A DNA stretch of 8,096 nt from JAOUEA01 sp046732015 (GTDB taxonomy: Bacteria > Actinomycetota > UBA4738 > HRBIN12), in NCBI GenBank assembly GCA_046732015.1, contig JBKPMF010000097.1, forward strand, positions 1-8,096, written 5' to 3'. A program made the position numbers and the translations under genes. Below the pieces are notes generated by a model that did no database searches, was not told where the DNA came from, and saw nothing but the letters and a program-made list of their open reading frames with translations. Of this stretch, positions 1-4,885 are shown piece by piece (position 1 is the stretch's first letter; each line of letters starts with the position of its first letter).

Positions 1-17
1 CGCAGGGTCGATCGTGG

Positions 18-698
18 CTACGACGCCAGCTGGCCGTCCTGACCGATCACGATGAAGCGCCAGTTCGAGGCGTTCGTGCCGACCGCCAGGATCTGATAGG
101 CGACGCCCGACTCGAGCATGGCGACCTCGGGACCGATCACCGGAGCATAGCTGCCCTCGGCCGACACCCAGTACGAGTACACGGCGTCGTTCAGCTCGAC
201 GGGACCGGCTTCCTGACCCTTGGCGAGTCCAGAGACGAGCGGGCCTGCACCGCCGTTGACCCAGACGTCCACGGTGGGCGCCTTCGCCGTGTGGCGAACG
301 GTCACCGACGCCTTGTTGAGGTTGCTGAGACCGATGTCGTTCACGAAGATGCTCAGGCCGGGGGTGCCGCCGATCAGCCGAGCCACCGCCGTCGCGTTGA
401 GCCCGTTCACCACGTCGACCTTCCGCGAGATCGCCACGGCTCCCGTGCACTCGCCCGGCGCGGCGAGGCGAACCTTCACGGTGTATGTGCCGGCGGGCAC
501 ACCTTCGAGCGCGAACGCGTGGCCGTACTGGAAGTTCGAGCGCGCTTCGGCGCCGTCGACGCAGACGTCGACCTTGACCCCCGGGATGCCGTGGGCAACC
601 CAGATCGTGCCCCCGGACGGACCAGCGGCCGTCGCGACGCCGGAGGTTGCCCCCAGCATGAGCGCCCCGGTCAGGAACGCGGTGAGGAGGTTCCTCAT
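18..698 (-). CDS. Secreted DUF4397-domain protein
   Basis: Protein of 226 residues, probably exported. Residues 1-24 form a Sec-type signal peptide: a short basic start, a hydrophobic stretch of Leu, Ala and Gly, and an A-T-A site at 22-24 suited to signal peptidase I. The mature part resembles DUF4397, beta-rich extracellular domains of unknown function. It appears to contain two related units. The first begins near residue 32 (WVAHGIPGVKVDVCVDG) and the second near 131 (VTVRHTAKAPTVDVWVNGG); both share an H-x(4)-P-x-VDVxV(D/N)G core. C46 and C84 are the cysteines visible in the mature part and could form a disulfide. The ATG at 698 is chosen because the signal peptide starts there and GGGAGGG lies 8 bases upstream; the frame stays open further upstream but reads as low-complexity Arg-rich shadow. 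No neighbour hints at a function, and no Pro-rich or LPXTG wall anchor is seen. Confidence 0.85.
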   Translation of the reverse strand: MRNLLTAFLTGALMLGATSGVATAAGPSGGTIWVAHGIPGVKVDVCVDGAEARSNFQYGHAFALEGVPAGTYTVKVRLAAPGECTGAVAISRKVDVVNGLNATAVARLIGGTPGLSIFVNDIGLSNLNKASVTVRHTAKAPTVDVWVNGGAGPLVSGLAKGQEAGPVELNDAVYSYWVSAEGSYAPVIGPEVAMLESGVAYQILAVGTNASNWRFIVIGQDGQLAS

Positions 699-706
699 CG
701 ATATCA

Positions 707-713
707 CCCTCCC
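707..713 (-). promoter_or_regulatory. Ribosome binding site that fixes the DUF4397 gene start
   Basis: On the minus strand GGGAGGG ends 8 bases before the ATG at 698. It supports that start over the upstream in-frame extension, which would place the signal peptide in the middle of the protein. No TANNNT box is seen on the minus strand of the region between 699 and 842, so this gene's promoter was not identified. Confidence 0.7.
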
Positions 714-751
714 TTTCGAACCAGCCGCGGACCGTCCCCGGCTGTCTGGCG

Positions 752-771
752 CGGTTCGAGGGCTGGAACCG
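752..771. repeat. Inverted repeat CGGTTC-N8-GAACCG
   Basis: Two perfectly complementary 6-base arms (752-757 and 766-771) separated by 8 bases, between divergent genes. It could be an operator for a dimeric regulator or a hairpin in the leader of either transcript. A repeat this short can arise by chance, so a function is only a suggestion. Confidence 0.3.
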
Positions 772-789
772 GTCGGATCACGCCGCCGC

Positions 790-808
790 GTTCCTGCATA
801 GGTTCCTG
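790..808. repeat. Tandem GTTCCTG direct repeat, 12-bp period
   Basis: GTTCCTG occurs at 790-796 and again at 802-808, a 12-bp step. The repeats lie about 20 to 40 bases upstream of the TAGCCT box at 829-834, overlapping where a -35 region or an activator site would be. Two short copies only, so weak evidence. Confidence 0.3.
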
Positions 809-828
809 TCCGAAGGAGGCGGCCCCGG

Positions 829-834
829 TAGCCT
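829..834 (+). promoter_or_regulatory. Candidate -10 box (TAGCCT) for the small ORF
   Basis: TAGCCT fits the actinobacterial TANNNT -10 pattern and sits 8 bases before the GTG at 843, so a transcript would begin at or next to the start codon (leaderless). No clear -35 box is visible. The same arrangement recurs before other genes in this window. Confidence 0.4.
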
Positions 835-842
835 CTCCGCCG

Positions 843-1010
843 GTGGACGCCGTCACGAGCCTCATCGAGCTGGGCGTGGGCATGGGCTGCGTCGCGATCG
901 CCTGGACGATGCGTGGACGCGGACGCCCGTACGCGATCGGAGCGGTGGTGCTGGCCGCGGCTGGAGCGATCGCCGCCGTCCACGCGATCTTGGCCCTCGC
1001 GATCGAGTGA
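843..1010 (+). CDS. Possible small membrane protein, two predicted helices
   Basis: ORF of 55 residues starting at GTG. It shows two hydrophobic segments, about residues 5-22 and 31-54, joined by a short Arg-rich loop (RGRGRP) that would face the cytoplasm by the positive-inside rule, giving a hairpin with both termini outside. The second segment is rich in Ala, Ile and Val. I do not recognise a family. Support comes from the clean hydrophobic, basic, hydrophobic layout, the TAGCCT box 8 bases upstream, and the gene filling an otherwise empty gap before a convergent gene. Against it are the short length, the GTG start and the lack of a well-placed ribosome binding site. Upstream in-frame sequence reads as an antisense shadow of the DUF4397 gene, so a longer protein is unlikely. 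Confidence 0.45.
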   Translation: MDAVTSLIELGVGMGCVAIAWTMRGRGRPYAIGAVVLAAAGAIAAVHAILALAIE

Positions 1011-1030
1011 GCCGGTCCGGGCGGGCGAGG

Positions 1031-1045
1031 AGTCCGCGTCGGACT
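1031..1045. terminator. Hairpin between convergent genes
   Basis: AGTCCG-CGT-CGGACT is a perfect 6-bp stem with a 3-base loop. It lies 20 bases after the stop of the plus-strand small ORF and overlaps the stop codon of the minus-strand mutase gene. There is no T-tract on either side, so a classical intrinsic terminator is not shown; U-less hairpins are reported as terminators in high-GC actinobacteria. Being symmetric, it could act in both directions. Confidence 0.35.
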
Positions 1046-2645
1046 AGTGGGAGGGGTGGTACTCGCCGAATACGCCCCGGAGCGCGTCCGAGACCTCGCC
1101 CAGCGTGGCCCGGACCCGCAGCGCTTCCTTCATCGCCGGCAGCAGGTTGGCGGTCCCGGCGGCCGTCTCCACGACCGATGCAAGCGCCGCATCCACGACC
1201 GCCTGGTCCCGCGAGGCACGCAGCTCCCCCACGCGGGCGATCTGCCGAGCGGTCTCCGCCTCGGCGATCCGCTGCAGCTCGAGCGGCCGTTCGCCGGCGT
1301 CGACGAACCGATTCACGCCCACCACCACGCGGCGGCCGGACTCGATCCCCTGCTGGATCCGGAACGCCGCGTCATGGATCTCGTCCTGGTAGTAGCCCGC
1401 CTCGATCGCTCGCACAGCGCCCCCCATGCCGTCGACCTTCTCGATCATCGCCGTGGCGAGCCGTTCGAGTTCATCGGTGAGCGATTCCACGAGGTAGGAG
1501 CCGGCGAGCGGATCCACCGTCTCGGTCACTCCCGTCTCGTAGCCGATCACCTGCTGGGTGCGCAGCGCGATCCTGGCGCTGTGCTCGGTGGGCAGCGCCA
1601 ACGCTTCGTCGAAGGCGTTCGTGTGGAGGGACTGCGTGCCGCCCAGCACCGCGGCCAAGGCCTCCAGCGCCGTGCGCACGATGTTGTTCTGCGGCTGCTG
1701 TGCGGTCAGGGTCGCTCCACCCGTCTGGGTGTGGAACCGCAGCGCCCAGCTCCTCGGGTCCCGCGCCCCGAAGCGCTCACGCATGATCTTGGCCCACAGG
1801 CGCCGGGCAGCACGGAACTTCGCCACCTCCTCGAAGAAGTTCATGTGACAGGCGAAGAAGAACGAGAGCCGGGGCGCGAACTCGTCCACGCCGAGACCGG
1901 CGTCGAGCGCCGCCTGCACGTACGCGATGCCGTCGGCCAGGGTGAAGGCGATCTCCTGAGCAGCCGTCGAGCCGGCCTCTCGCATGTGATAGCCGCTGAT
2001 CGAGATCGTGTTCCACCTCGGCACGCGCTCGCCGCAATACGCGAACAGGTCGGTGATCAGACGCATCGACGGTTCGGGCGGGTAGATGTACGTCCCGCGC
2101 GCGGCGTACTCCTTGAGGATGTCGTTCTGCACGGTGCCGCGGATCGCCGAGGGCACCACGCCCTGCTCCTCGGCCACCAATTCGTAGAGCAACAGCAGGA
2201 TCGGTGCCGTGGCGTTGATCGTCATCGAGGTCGAGACACGATCGAGCGGGATGCCATGGAGCAGCCGGCGCATGTCCTCCACCGAATCGATCGCCACCCC
2301 GGTCTTGCCGACCTCGCCTTCGGCGCGCGGATGGTCGGAGTCCAAGCCCATCTGCGTCGGCAGGTCGAACGCGACACTGAGCCCGGTCTGACCCTGGTCG
2401 AGCAGGAACCGGAAGCGCGTGTTCGTCTCGTCGGCCGTGGCCATGCCGGCGTACTGACGCATGGTCCACAGCCGACCCCGGTACATGGACGGATACGGCC
2501 CCCGAGTGAAGGGGTAGGAGCCGGGGTTCCCCAGGTCGCGTTCGGGATCGAATCCGTCCGCCTCCAGATCGGAGGCCTCGTACATCGTGCGCACCTCGAT
2601 ACCCGAGTCGGTGCGGCGCTCGTCGGGGCGATCCGGTTCACTCAT
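1044..2645 (-). CDS. Methylmalonyl-CoA mutase, large (catalytic) subunit
   Basis: Protein of 533 residues covering only the substrate-binding TIM barrel of the B12-dependent acyl-CoA mutases. The C-terminal cobalamin-binding domain is absent, so a separate small subunit must exist elsewhere. The reaction interconverts (R)-methylmalonyl-CoA and succinyl-CoA in propionate and branched-chain catabolism. A constant offset of 24 aligns it with the Propionibacterium MutB numbering: Y65 (in TMRQYAG) matches Tyr89, Q173 (GTVQND) Gln197, R183 Arg207 and H220 (SISGYHM) His244. Tyr89 and Arg207 hold the methylmalonyl carboxylate; isobutyryl-CoA mutases carry Phe and Gln there, so methylmalonyl-CoA is the likely substrate. 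The ATG at 2645 is preceded by TACCCT at 7 bases and no ribosome binding site, suggesting a leaderless mRNA. It lies 45 bp downstream of the 3H regulator on the same strand. No MeaB chaperone or epimerase is in the window. Related genes are variously named mutB or mcmA, so no symbol is assigned. Confidence 0.93.
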   Translation of the reverse strand: MSEPDRPDERRTDSGIEVRTMYEASDLEADGFDPERDLGNPGSYPFTRGPYPSMYRGRLWTMRQYAGMATADETNTRFRFLLDQGQTGLSVAFDLPTQMGLDSDHPRAEGEVGKTGVAIDSVEDMRRLLHGIPLDRVSTSMTINATAPILLLLYELVAEEQGVVPSAIRGTVQNDILKEYAARGTYIYPPEPSMRLITDLFAYCGERVPRWNTISISGYHMREAGSTAAQEIAFTLADGIAYVQAALDAGLGVDEFAPRLSFFFACHMNFFEEVAKFRAARRLWAKIMRERFGARDPRSWALRFHTQTGGATLTAQQPQNNIVRTALEALAAVLGGTQSLHTNAFDEALALPTEHSARIALRTQQVIGYETGVTETVDPLAGSYLVESLTDELERLATAMIEKVDGMGGAVRAIEAGYYQDEIHDAAFRIQQGIESGRRVVVGVNRFVDAGERPLELQRIAEAETARQIARVGELRASRDQAVVDAALASVVETAAGTANLLPAMKEALRVRATLGEVSDALRGVFGEYHPSH

Positions 2646-2652
2646 CGGCCCC

Positions 2653-2658
2653 AGGGTA
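2653..2658 (-). promoter_or_regulatory. Candidate -10 box (TACCCT) of the mutase gene
   Basis: Read on the minus strand, TACCCT ends 7 bases before the ATG at 2645, matching the TANNNT leaderless layout. It lies in the 45-bp gap after the regulator stop codon, so the mutase may be transcribed independently as well as by read-through. No -35 box is recognisable. Confidence 0.5.
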
Positions 2659-2690
2659 CCGGCCGTTCCGGTGGGCGGGCGACGGCGCCC

Positions 2691-3221
2691 TCAGTCCTCT
2701 TCGAGCAGGATGCCGGCCTGGGCGAGCTCGCGCTTGGCCGCCTCGAGCGCATCGGGACTGGGCGCGCGCACGTGGTGGATGTGCACCCCATCGGTGAGCG
2801 ACGACAGCGGCTGGGACCCCTCACCCTCGAGGATCTCCATGTACCGGTCGATGTCGGTCCGTGACTCGATGAACAGGTTCGCCTGCACCTCGCCGTAGAG
2901 CGGGTGCTCCACCACGACGTCCAAGATGGCGATCCCGCGGTCGACCAGGATCTGGGTCTCGCGGCGCGAAGTTGAGCGGTCGTGCTTGCACGCGATCGTG
3001 GACAGCGGGCGCCCGTCCGCGTGGTCGCCGAACACGTAACCCCGAGGGCTGCCGAGGATGGGTTCGCCCATGGCCCGCAGGATGGCGACGTCGTTGACCA
3101 CGGCCTGCCGGCTCACCCCGAGCGCCCCGGACAGGTCCGTGCCCGTCACGGGGACGTCCGCGTCGCGCAGGATCGCCACGAGGCTCGAGCGGCGTTGCTC
3201 CGAAGGGGTCTGAGCCACCAC
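2691..3221 (-). CDS. niaR: NiaR-family 3H-domain transcriptional regulator
   Basis: Protein of 176 residues with an N-terminal helix-turn-helix (about residues 7-60; recognition part near GVSRQAVVNDVAILRAMG) and a C-terminal 3H domain (about 76-172). In the family, nicotinic acid binds the 3H domain and promotes repression of NAD-synthesis or niacin-uptake genes. The 3H metal ligands align with the Thermotoga protein TM1602: H80, E88, H147 and H149 correspond to its His79, Glu87, His144 and His146; H106 (EHPLYGE) is also conserved. The start is one of two adjacent GTG codons (3221 or 3218). The first is preferred because TACACT ends exactly 6 bases before it, and no ribosome binding site is present. 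The frame stays open upstream but only as antisense of the methyltransferase gene. It diverges from the methyltransferase and is followed by the mutase. No NAD-synthesis gene is in the window, so its targets are unknown. Confidence 0.88.
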   Translation of the reverse strand: MVAQTPSEQRRSSLVAILRDADVPVTGTDLSGALGVSRQAVVNDVAILRAMGEPILGSPRGYVFGDHADGRPLSTIACKHDRSTSRRETQILVDRGIAILDVVVEHPLYGEVQANLFIESRTDIDRYMEILEGEGSQPLSSLTDGVHIHHVRAPSPDALEAAKRELAQAGILLEED

Positions 3222-3227
3222 GGACCA

Positions 3228-3233
3228 AGTGTA
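3228..3233 (-). promoter_or_regulatory. -10 box (TACACT) of the 3H regulator
   Basis: On the minus strand TACACT is followed by 6 bases and then the GTG at 3221. This is the spacing expected when transcription starts on the first base of the start codon. No Shine-Dalgarno sequence could fit between them. No -35 consensus is seen; the palindrome at 3252-3263 lies where the -35 would be. Confidence 0.55.
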
Positions 3234-3251
3234 CGAAGGAGCCCGAACGCG

Positions 3252-3263
3252 CACACGAGTGTG
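3252..3263. promoter_or_regulatory. Palindrome CACAC-GA-GTGTG, candidate operator
   Basis: Two perfect 5-base arms separated by GA, in the 60-bp gap between the divergent regulator and methyltransferase genes. It falls in the -35 region of the regulator promoter and in the spacer of the methyltransferase promoter, so a bound protein could affect both. Autoregulation by the neighbouring 3H regulator is an inference; no second copy of the site was recognised elsewhere in the window. Confidence 0.35.
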
Positions 3264-3269
3264 AACCGC

Positions 3270-3275
3270 TACGGT
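3270..3275 (+). promoter_or_regulatory. -10 box (TACGGT) of the methyltransferase gene
   Basis: TACGGT is followed by 6 bases and the ATG at 3282, mirroring the divergent regulator promoter. With no ribosome binding site in those 6 bases, the transcript is probably leaderless. No -35 consensus is visible. Confidence 0.55.
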
Positions 3276-3281
3276 GGAACG

Positions 3282-3920
3282 ATGGACATCGTCGACCCGC
3301 GCATCGAGGCCTACACCGCGTCGCTCCACGCCCGCTACGACGAACCGGTCCTGCTGGAGATGGAGGCGGAGGCCCGCACCTCCGGGTTCCCGATCGTGGG
3401 TCGCAACGTCGGCGTCACGCTGTGGACGCTCGCCGCCGCGATCGGCGCCCGCCGGGTGTTCGAGCTGGGGTCGGGGTTCGGCTATTCGGCCCTGTGGTTC
3501 GCGAAAGCGACCGGTCCGGCCGGGGAGATCCATCTCACCGACGGCGACCCGGAGAACGAGCGCAAGGCTTCGGACGCCTTGCAACGCGCCGGGGTGTGGG
3601 ACGTCATGCACTACCACGTCGGGGACGCGCTGACGTCGTTCGCACGCGTCGAGGGCGAGTTCGACATCGTGTACGACGACATCGACAAGGACGGCTATCC
3701 CGACGCCTGGCGAGCCGCCCGCGATCGAGTCCGTATCGGTGGCCTCTACATCTGCGACAACACGCTCTGGTACGGGCGGGTGCCTCCCGACGGTGAGCCG
3801 CCCGACGGCGTCACCGAGGCGATCCGCGAGCACAACGCGATGGTCGCGGCCGATGAGCGCTACGTCACGACGATCCTGCCGATCCGCGACGGCGTGCTGG
3901 TGGCCACCCGGGTCACGTGA
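3282..3920 (+). CDS. SAM-dependent O-methyltransferase, family 3 (COMT-like)
   Basis: Protein of 212 residues of the cation-dependent class I O-methyltransferase family (catechol- and caffeoyl-CoA-type). SAM motif I is VFELGSGFGYSA (residues 59-70), followed by an acidic residue after strand 2 (D87 in LTDGDPE). D133, in DDIDK where relatives have DADK, and the pair D159-N160 in ICDNTLWYGRV match the family's divalent-metal ligands; that last motif corresponds to the usual DNVLWxGxV. The length is normal. The ATG at 3282 is set by the domain start and the TACGGT box 6 bases upstream. The acceptor cannot be read from sequence; relatives act on catechols, other small phenolics or unidentified metabolites. 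It is transcribed away from the regulator and ends 103 bp before sdhC, so it looks monocistronic. A 12-bp palindrome covers its stop codon. Confidence 0.9.
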   Translation: MDIVDPRIEAYTASLHARYDEPVLLEMEAEARTSGFPIVGRNVGVTLWTLAAAIGARRVFELGSGFGYSALWFAKATGPAGEIHLTDGDPENERKASDALQRAGVWDVMHYHVGDALTSFARVEGEFDIVYDDIDKDGYPDAWRAARDRVRIGGLYICDNTLWYGRVPPDGEPPDGVTEAIREHNAMVAADERYVTTILPIRDGVLVATRVT

Positions 3921-3922
3921 CC
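3911..3922. repeat. 12-bp palindrome GGTCACGTGACC over the methyltransferase stop
   Basis: This is a perfect self-complementary 12-mer that includes the TGA stop at 3918-3920, and it overlaps a second palindrome, CCTGCAGG, at 3921-3928. A window of this size should hold about two 12-bp palindromes by chance, so it may mean nothing. If functional, it could be a protein-binding site upstream of sdhC, about 110 bp before that start. Confidence 0.25.
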
Positions 3923-3979
3923 TGCAGGCCCGCGGATGCCGGAACGGTTACACTCCGCGCCGTCCGATGGACGGTTCGG

Positions 3980-4010
3980 TTGACGGCTTCGCCGGACCGC
4001 GAGCTACGCT
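3980..4010 (+). promoter_or_regulatory. Candidate promoter of the sdhCDAB operon
   Basis: TTGACG (3980-3985) and TACGCT (4005-4010) resemble -35 and -10 boxes, with a 19-base spacer that is slightly long. Transcription would begin near 4017, giving a leader of only a few bases before the GTG at 4024. A second TANNNT box (TACACT, 3949-3954) lies upstream without a -35 box. The rest of the 103-bp gap shows nothing else recognisable. Confidence 0.5.
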
Positions 4011-4023
4011 GAAGGCGATACCC

Positions 4024-4428
4024 GTGGCGACCCGAACCGACAAGAAGAAGAACGACGACGACTTCGGCACCGTGTACCGCGGCCACGAGGGCCAGTGGTC
4101 CTGGCTCTTCCACCGGGTCACCGGCGTCGCGATCATCCTGTTCCTGTTCGCCCACATCGTCGACACCGCCGTGATCGGCTGGGGGCCCGAGGCCTACAAC
4201 AAGGTCACCGCGGCCTACAAGAACCCGCTGGTGCACCTGCTGGAACTCGGGCTGGTGACCGCGGTGATCTACCACTCGCTGAATGGCCTGAAGATCACGC
4301 TGATCGACCTGTTCCCGTCCCTGGCCGGCCATATCAAGGCGCTCGGACGCACCACCGTGGTGCTGTTCGTGCTCTGCATGATCCCGGTGGTCGCGATCAT
4401 GGGCAAACAGACCCTGGACCTGTTGTAG
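4024..4428 (+). CDS. sdhC: Succinate dehydrogenase cytochrome b subunit SdhC
   Basis: Membrane anchor of 134 residues for succinate:quinone reductase (complex II). A polar, Lys- and Asp-rich N-terminus is followed by three predicted helices at about 30-51, 70-95 and 108-127. The cytochrome b signature FHRVTGV (H30, R31) opens helix 1; the equivalent Arg in E. coli SdhC is near the quinone site. H44 in helix 1 and H84 in helix 2 (IYHSLNGLK) are candidate heme ligands, H84 at the position of the E. coli ligand. The GTG at 4024 is chosen because it follows GAAGG by 8 bases, lies just after the TACGCT box and gives the usual length. An in-frame ATG at 3967 would add 19 residues unlike the family, and the promoter boxes would then fall inside the gene. 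It is the first gene of the operon; sdhD starts 7 bases after its stop. Confidence 0.9.
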   Translation: MATRTDKKKNDDDFGTVYRGHEGQWSWLFHRVTGVAIILFLFAHIVDTAVIGWGPEAYNKVTAAYKNPLVHLLELGLVTAVIYHSLNGLKITLIDLFPSLAGHIKALGRTTVVLFVLCMIPVVAIMGKQTLDLL

Positions 4429-4435
4429 GAGCCCG

Positions 4436-4885
4436 ATGGCCACCACGATCGATCGTTCGCAGCCGTCCTCCGGAGCCCCGGAGCCCCAGCGCGACATGCG
4501 TGGTGGGCGCGAACGTCCGATCGGCGGGTTCGAGCTCTGGGCCTGGCTCTTCATGCGGATCAGCGGCCTGGTGCTGTTGATCCTGGCCGTGGGCCACACG
4601 CTGATCATGCACCTGCCCAGCGGCGGGGTGGACCGGGTGGACTTCGGGTTCGTCGCAGCCCGATGGGGAAGCCCCTTCTGGCGCACCTGGGATTGGATGA
4701 TGCTCACGCTGGCCCTGATCCATGGCATCAACGGCCTGCGCAACATCACGCTGGACTACGTCCGCAGGCCCGGCACGCGGTTCGCGCTCAACATGGCCTA
4801 CTACGTGCTGGGATTCACCCTGTTGATCCTGGGCACGGTCATCGTCGTGACGTTCGATCCCACGAAGTGGGGACCGGTCGCCTGA
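4436..4885 (+). CDS. sdhD: Succinate dehydrogenase membrane anchor subunit SdhD
   Basis: Second hydrophobic subunit, 149 residues, pairing with SdhC to anchor SdhAB and carry heme b and the quinone site. A polar N-terminus (about 1-30) precedes three predicted helices at about 35-58, 84-106 and 119-140. H54 in helix 1 (AVGHTLIMH) and H96 in helix 2 (LIHGINGLRN) are candidate axial heme ligands; the second motif matches the usual ligand helix of SdhD. GGAG at 4428-4431, overlapping the sdhC stop, lies 4 bases before the ATG. The gene ends in TGATG, sharing one base with the sdhA start, which indicates translational coupling. Confidence 0.9.
   Translation: MATTIDRSQPSSGAPEPQRDMRGGRERPIGGFELWAWLFMRISGLVLLILAVGHTLIMHLPSGGVDRVDFGFVAARWGSPFWRTWDWMMLTLALIHGINGLRNITLDYVRRPGTRFALNMAYYVLGFTLLILGTVIVVTFDPTKWGPVA

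Larger units (their letters stand above)
699..842. other. Divergent intergenic region with short repeats
   Basis: This 144-bp stretch separates the minus-strand DUF4397 gene from the plus-strand small ORF and must carry the promoters of both. It contains the DUF4397 ribosome binding site, an inverted repeat at 752-771, a direct repeat at 790-808, an AAGGAGG at 813-819 that lies too far (23 bases) from the next plausible start to serve it, and a TAGCCT box at 829-834. No convincing TTGACA-like box was seen. Confidence 0.5.

Noticed and set aside
1..17. Sequence after the DUF4397 stop as a terminator
   Set aside because: Only 17 bases are available and no hairpin can be seen.
1047..2864. A 605-residue open frame on the plus strand opposite the mutase gene
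   Set aside because: It is rich in Arg, Gly and His with no domain, and runs opposite a clearly real mutase; long antisense frames are expected in high-GC DNA.
3222..3833. N-terminal extension of the 3H regulator frame to 3833
   Set aside because: The extension is antisense to the methyltransferase and has no domain; the helix-turn-helix begins just after the GTG at 3221, which has a -10 box 6 bases upstream.
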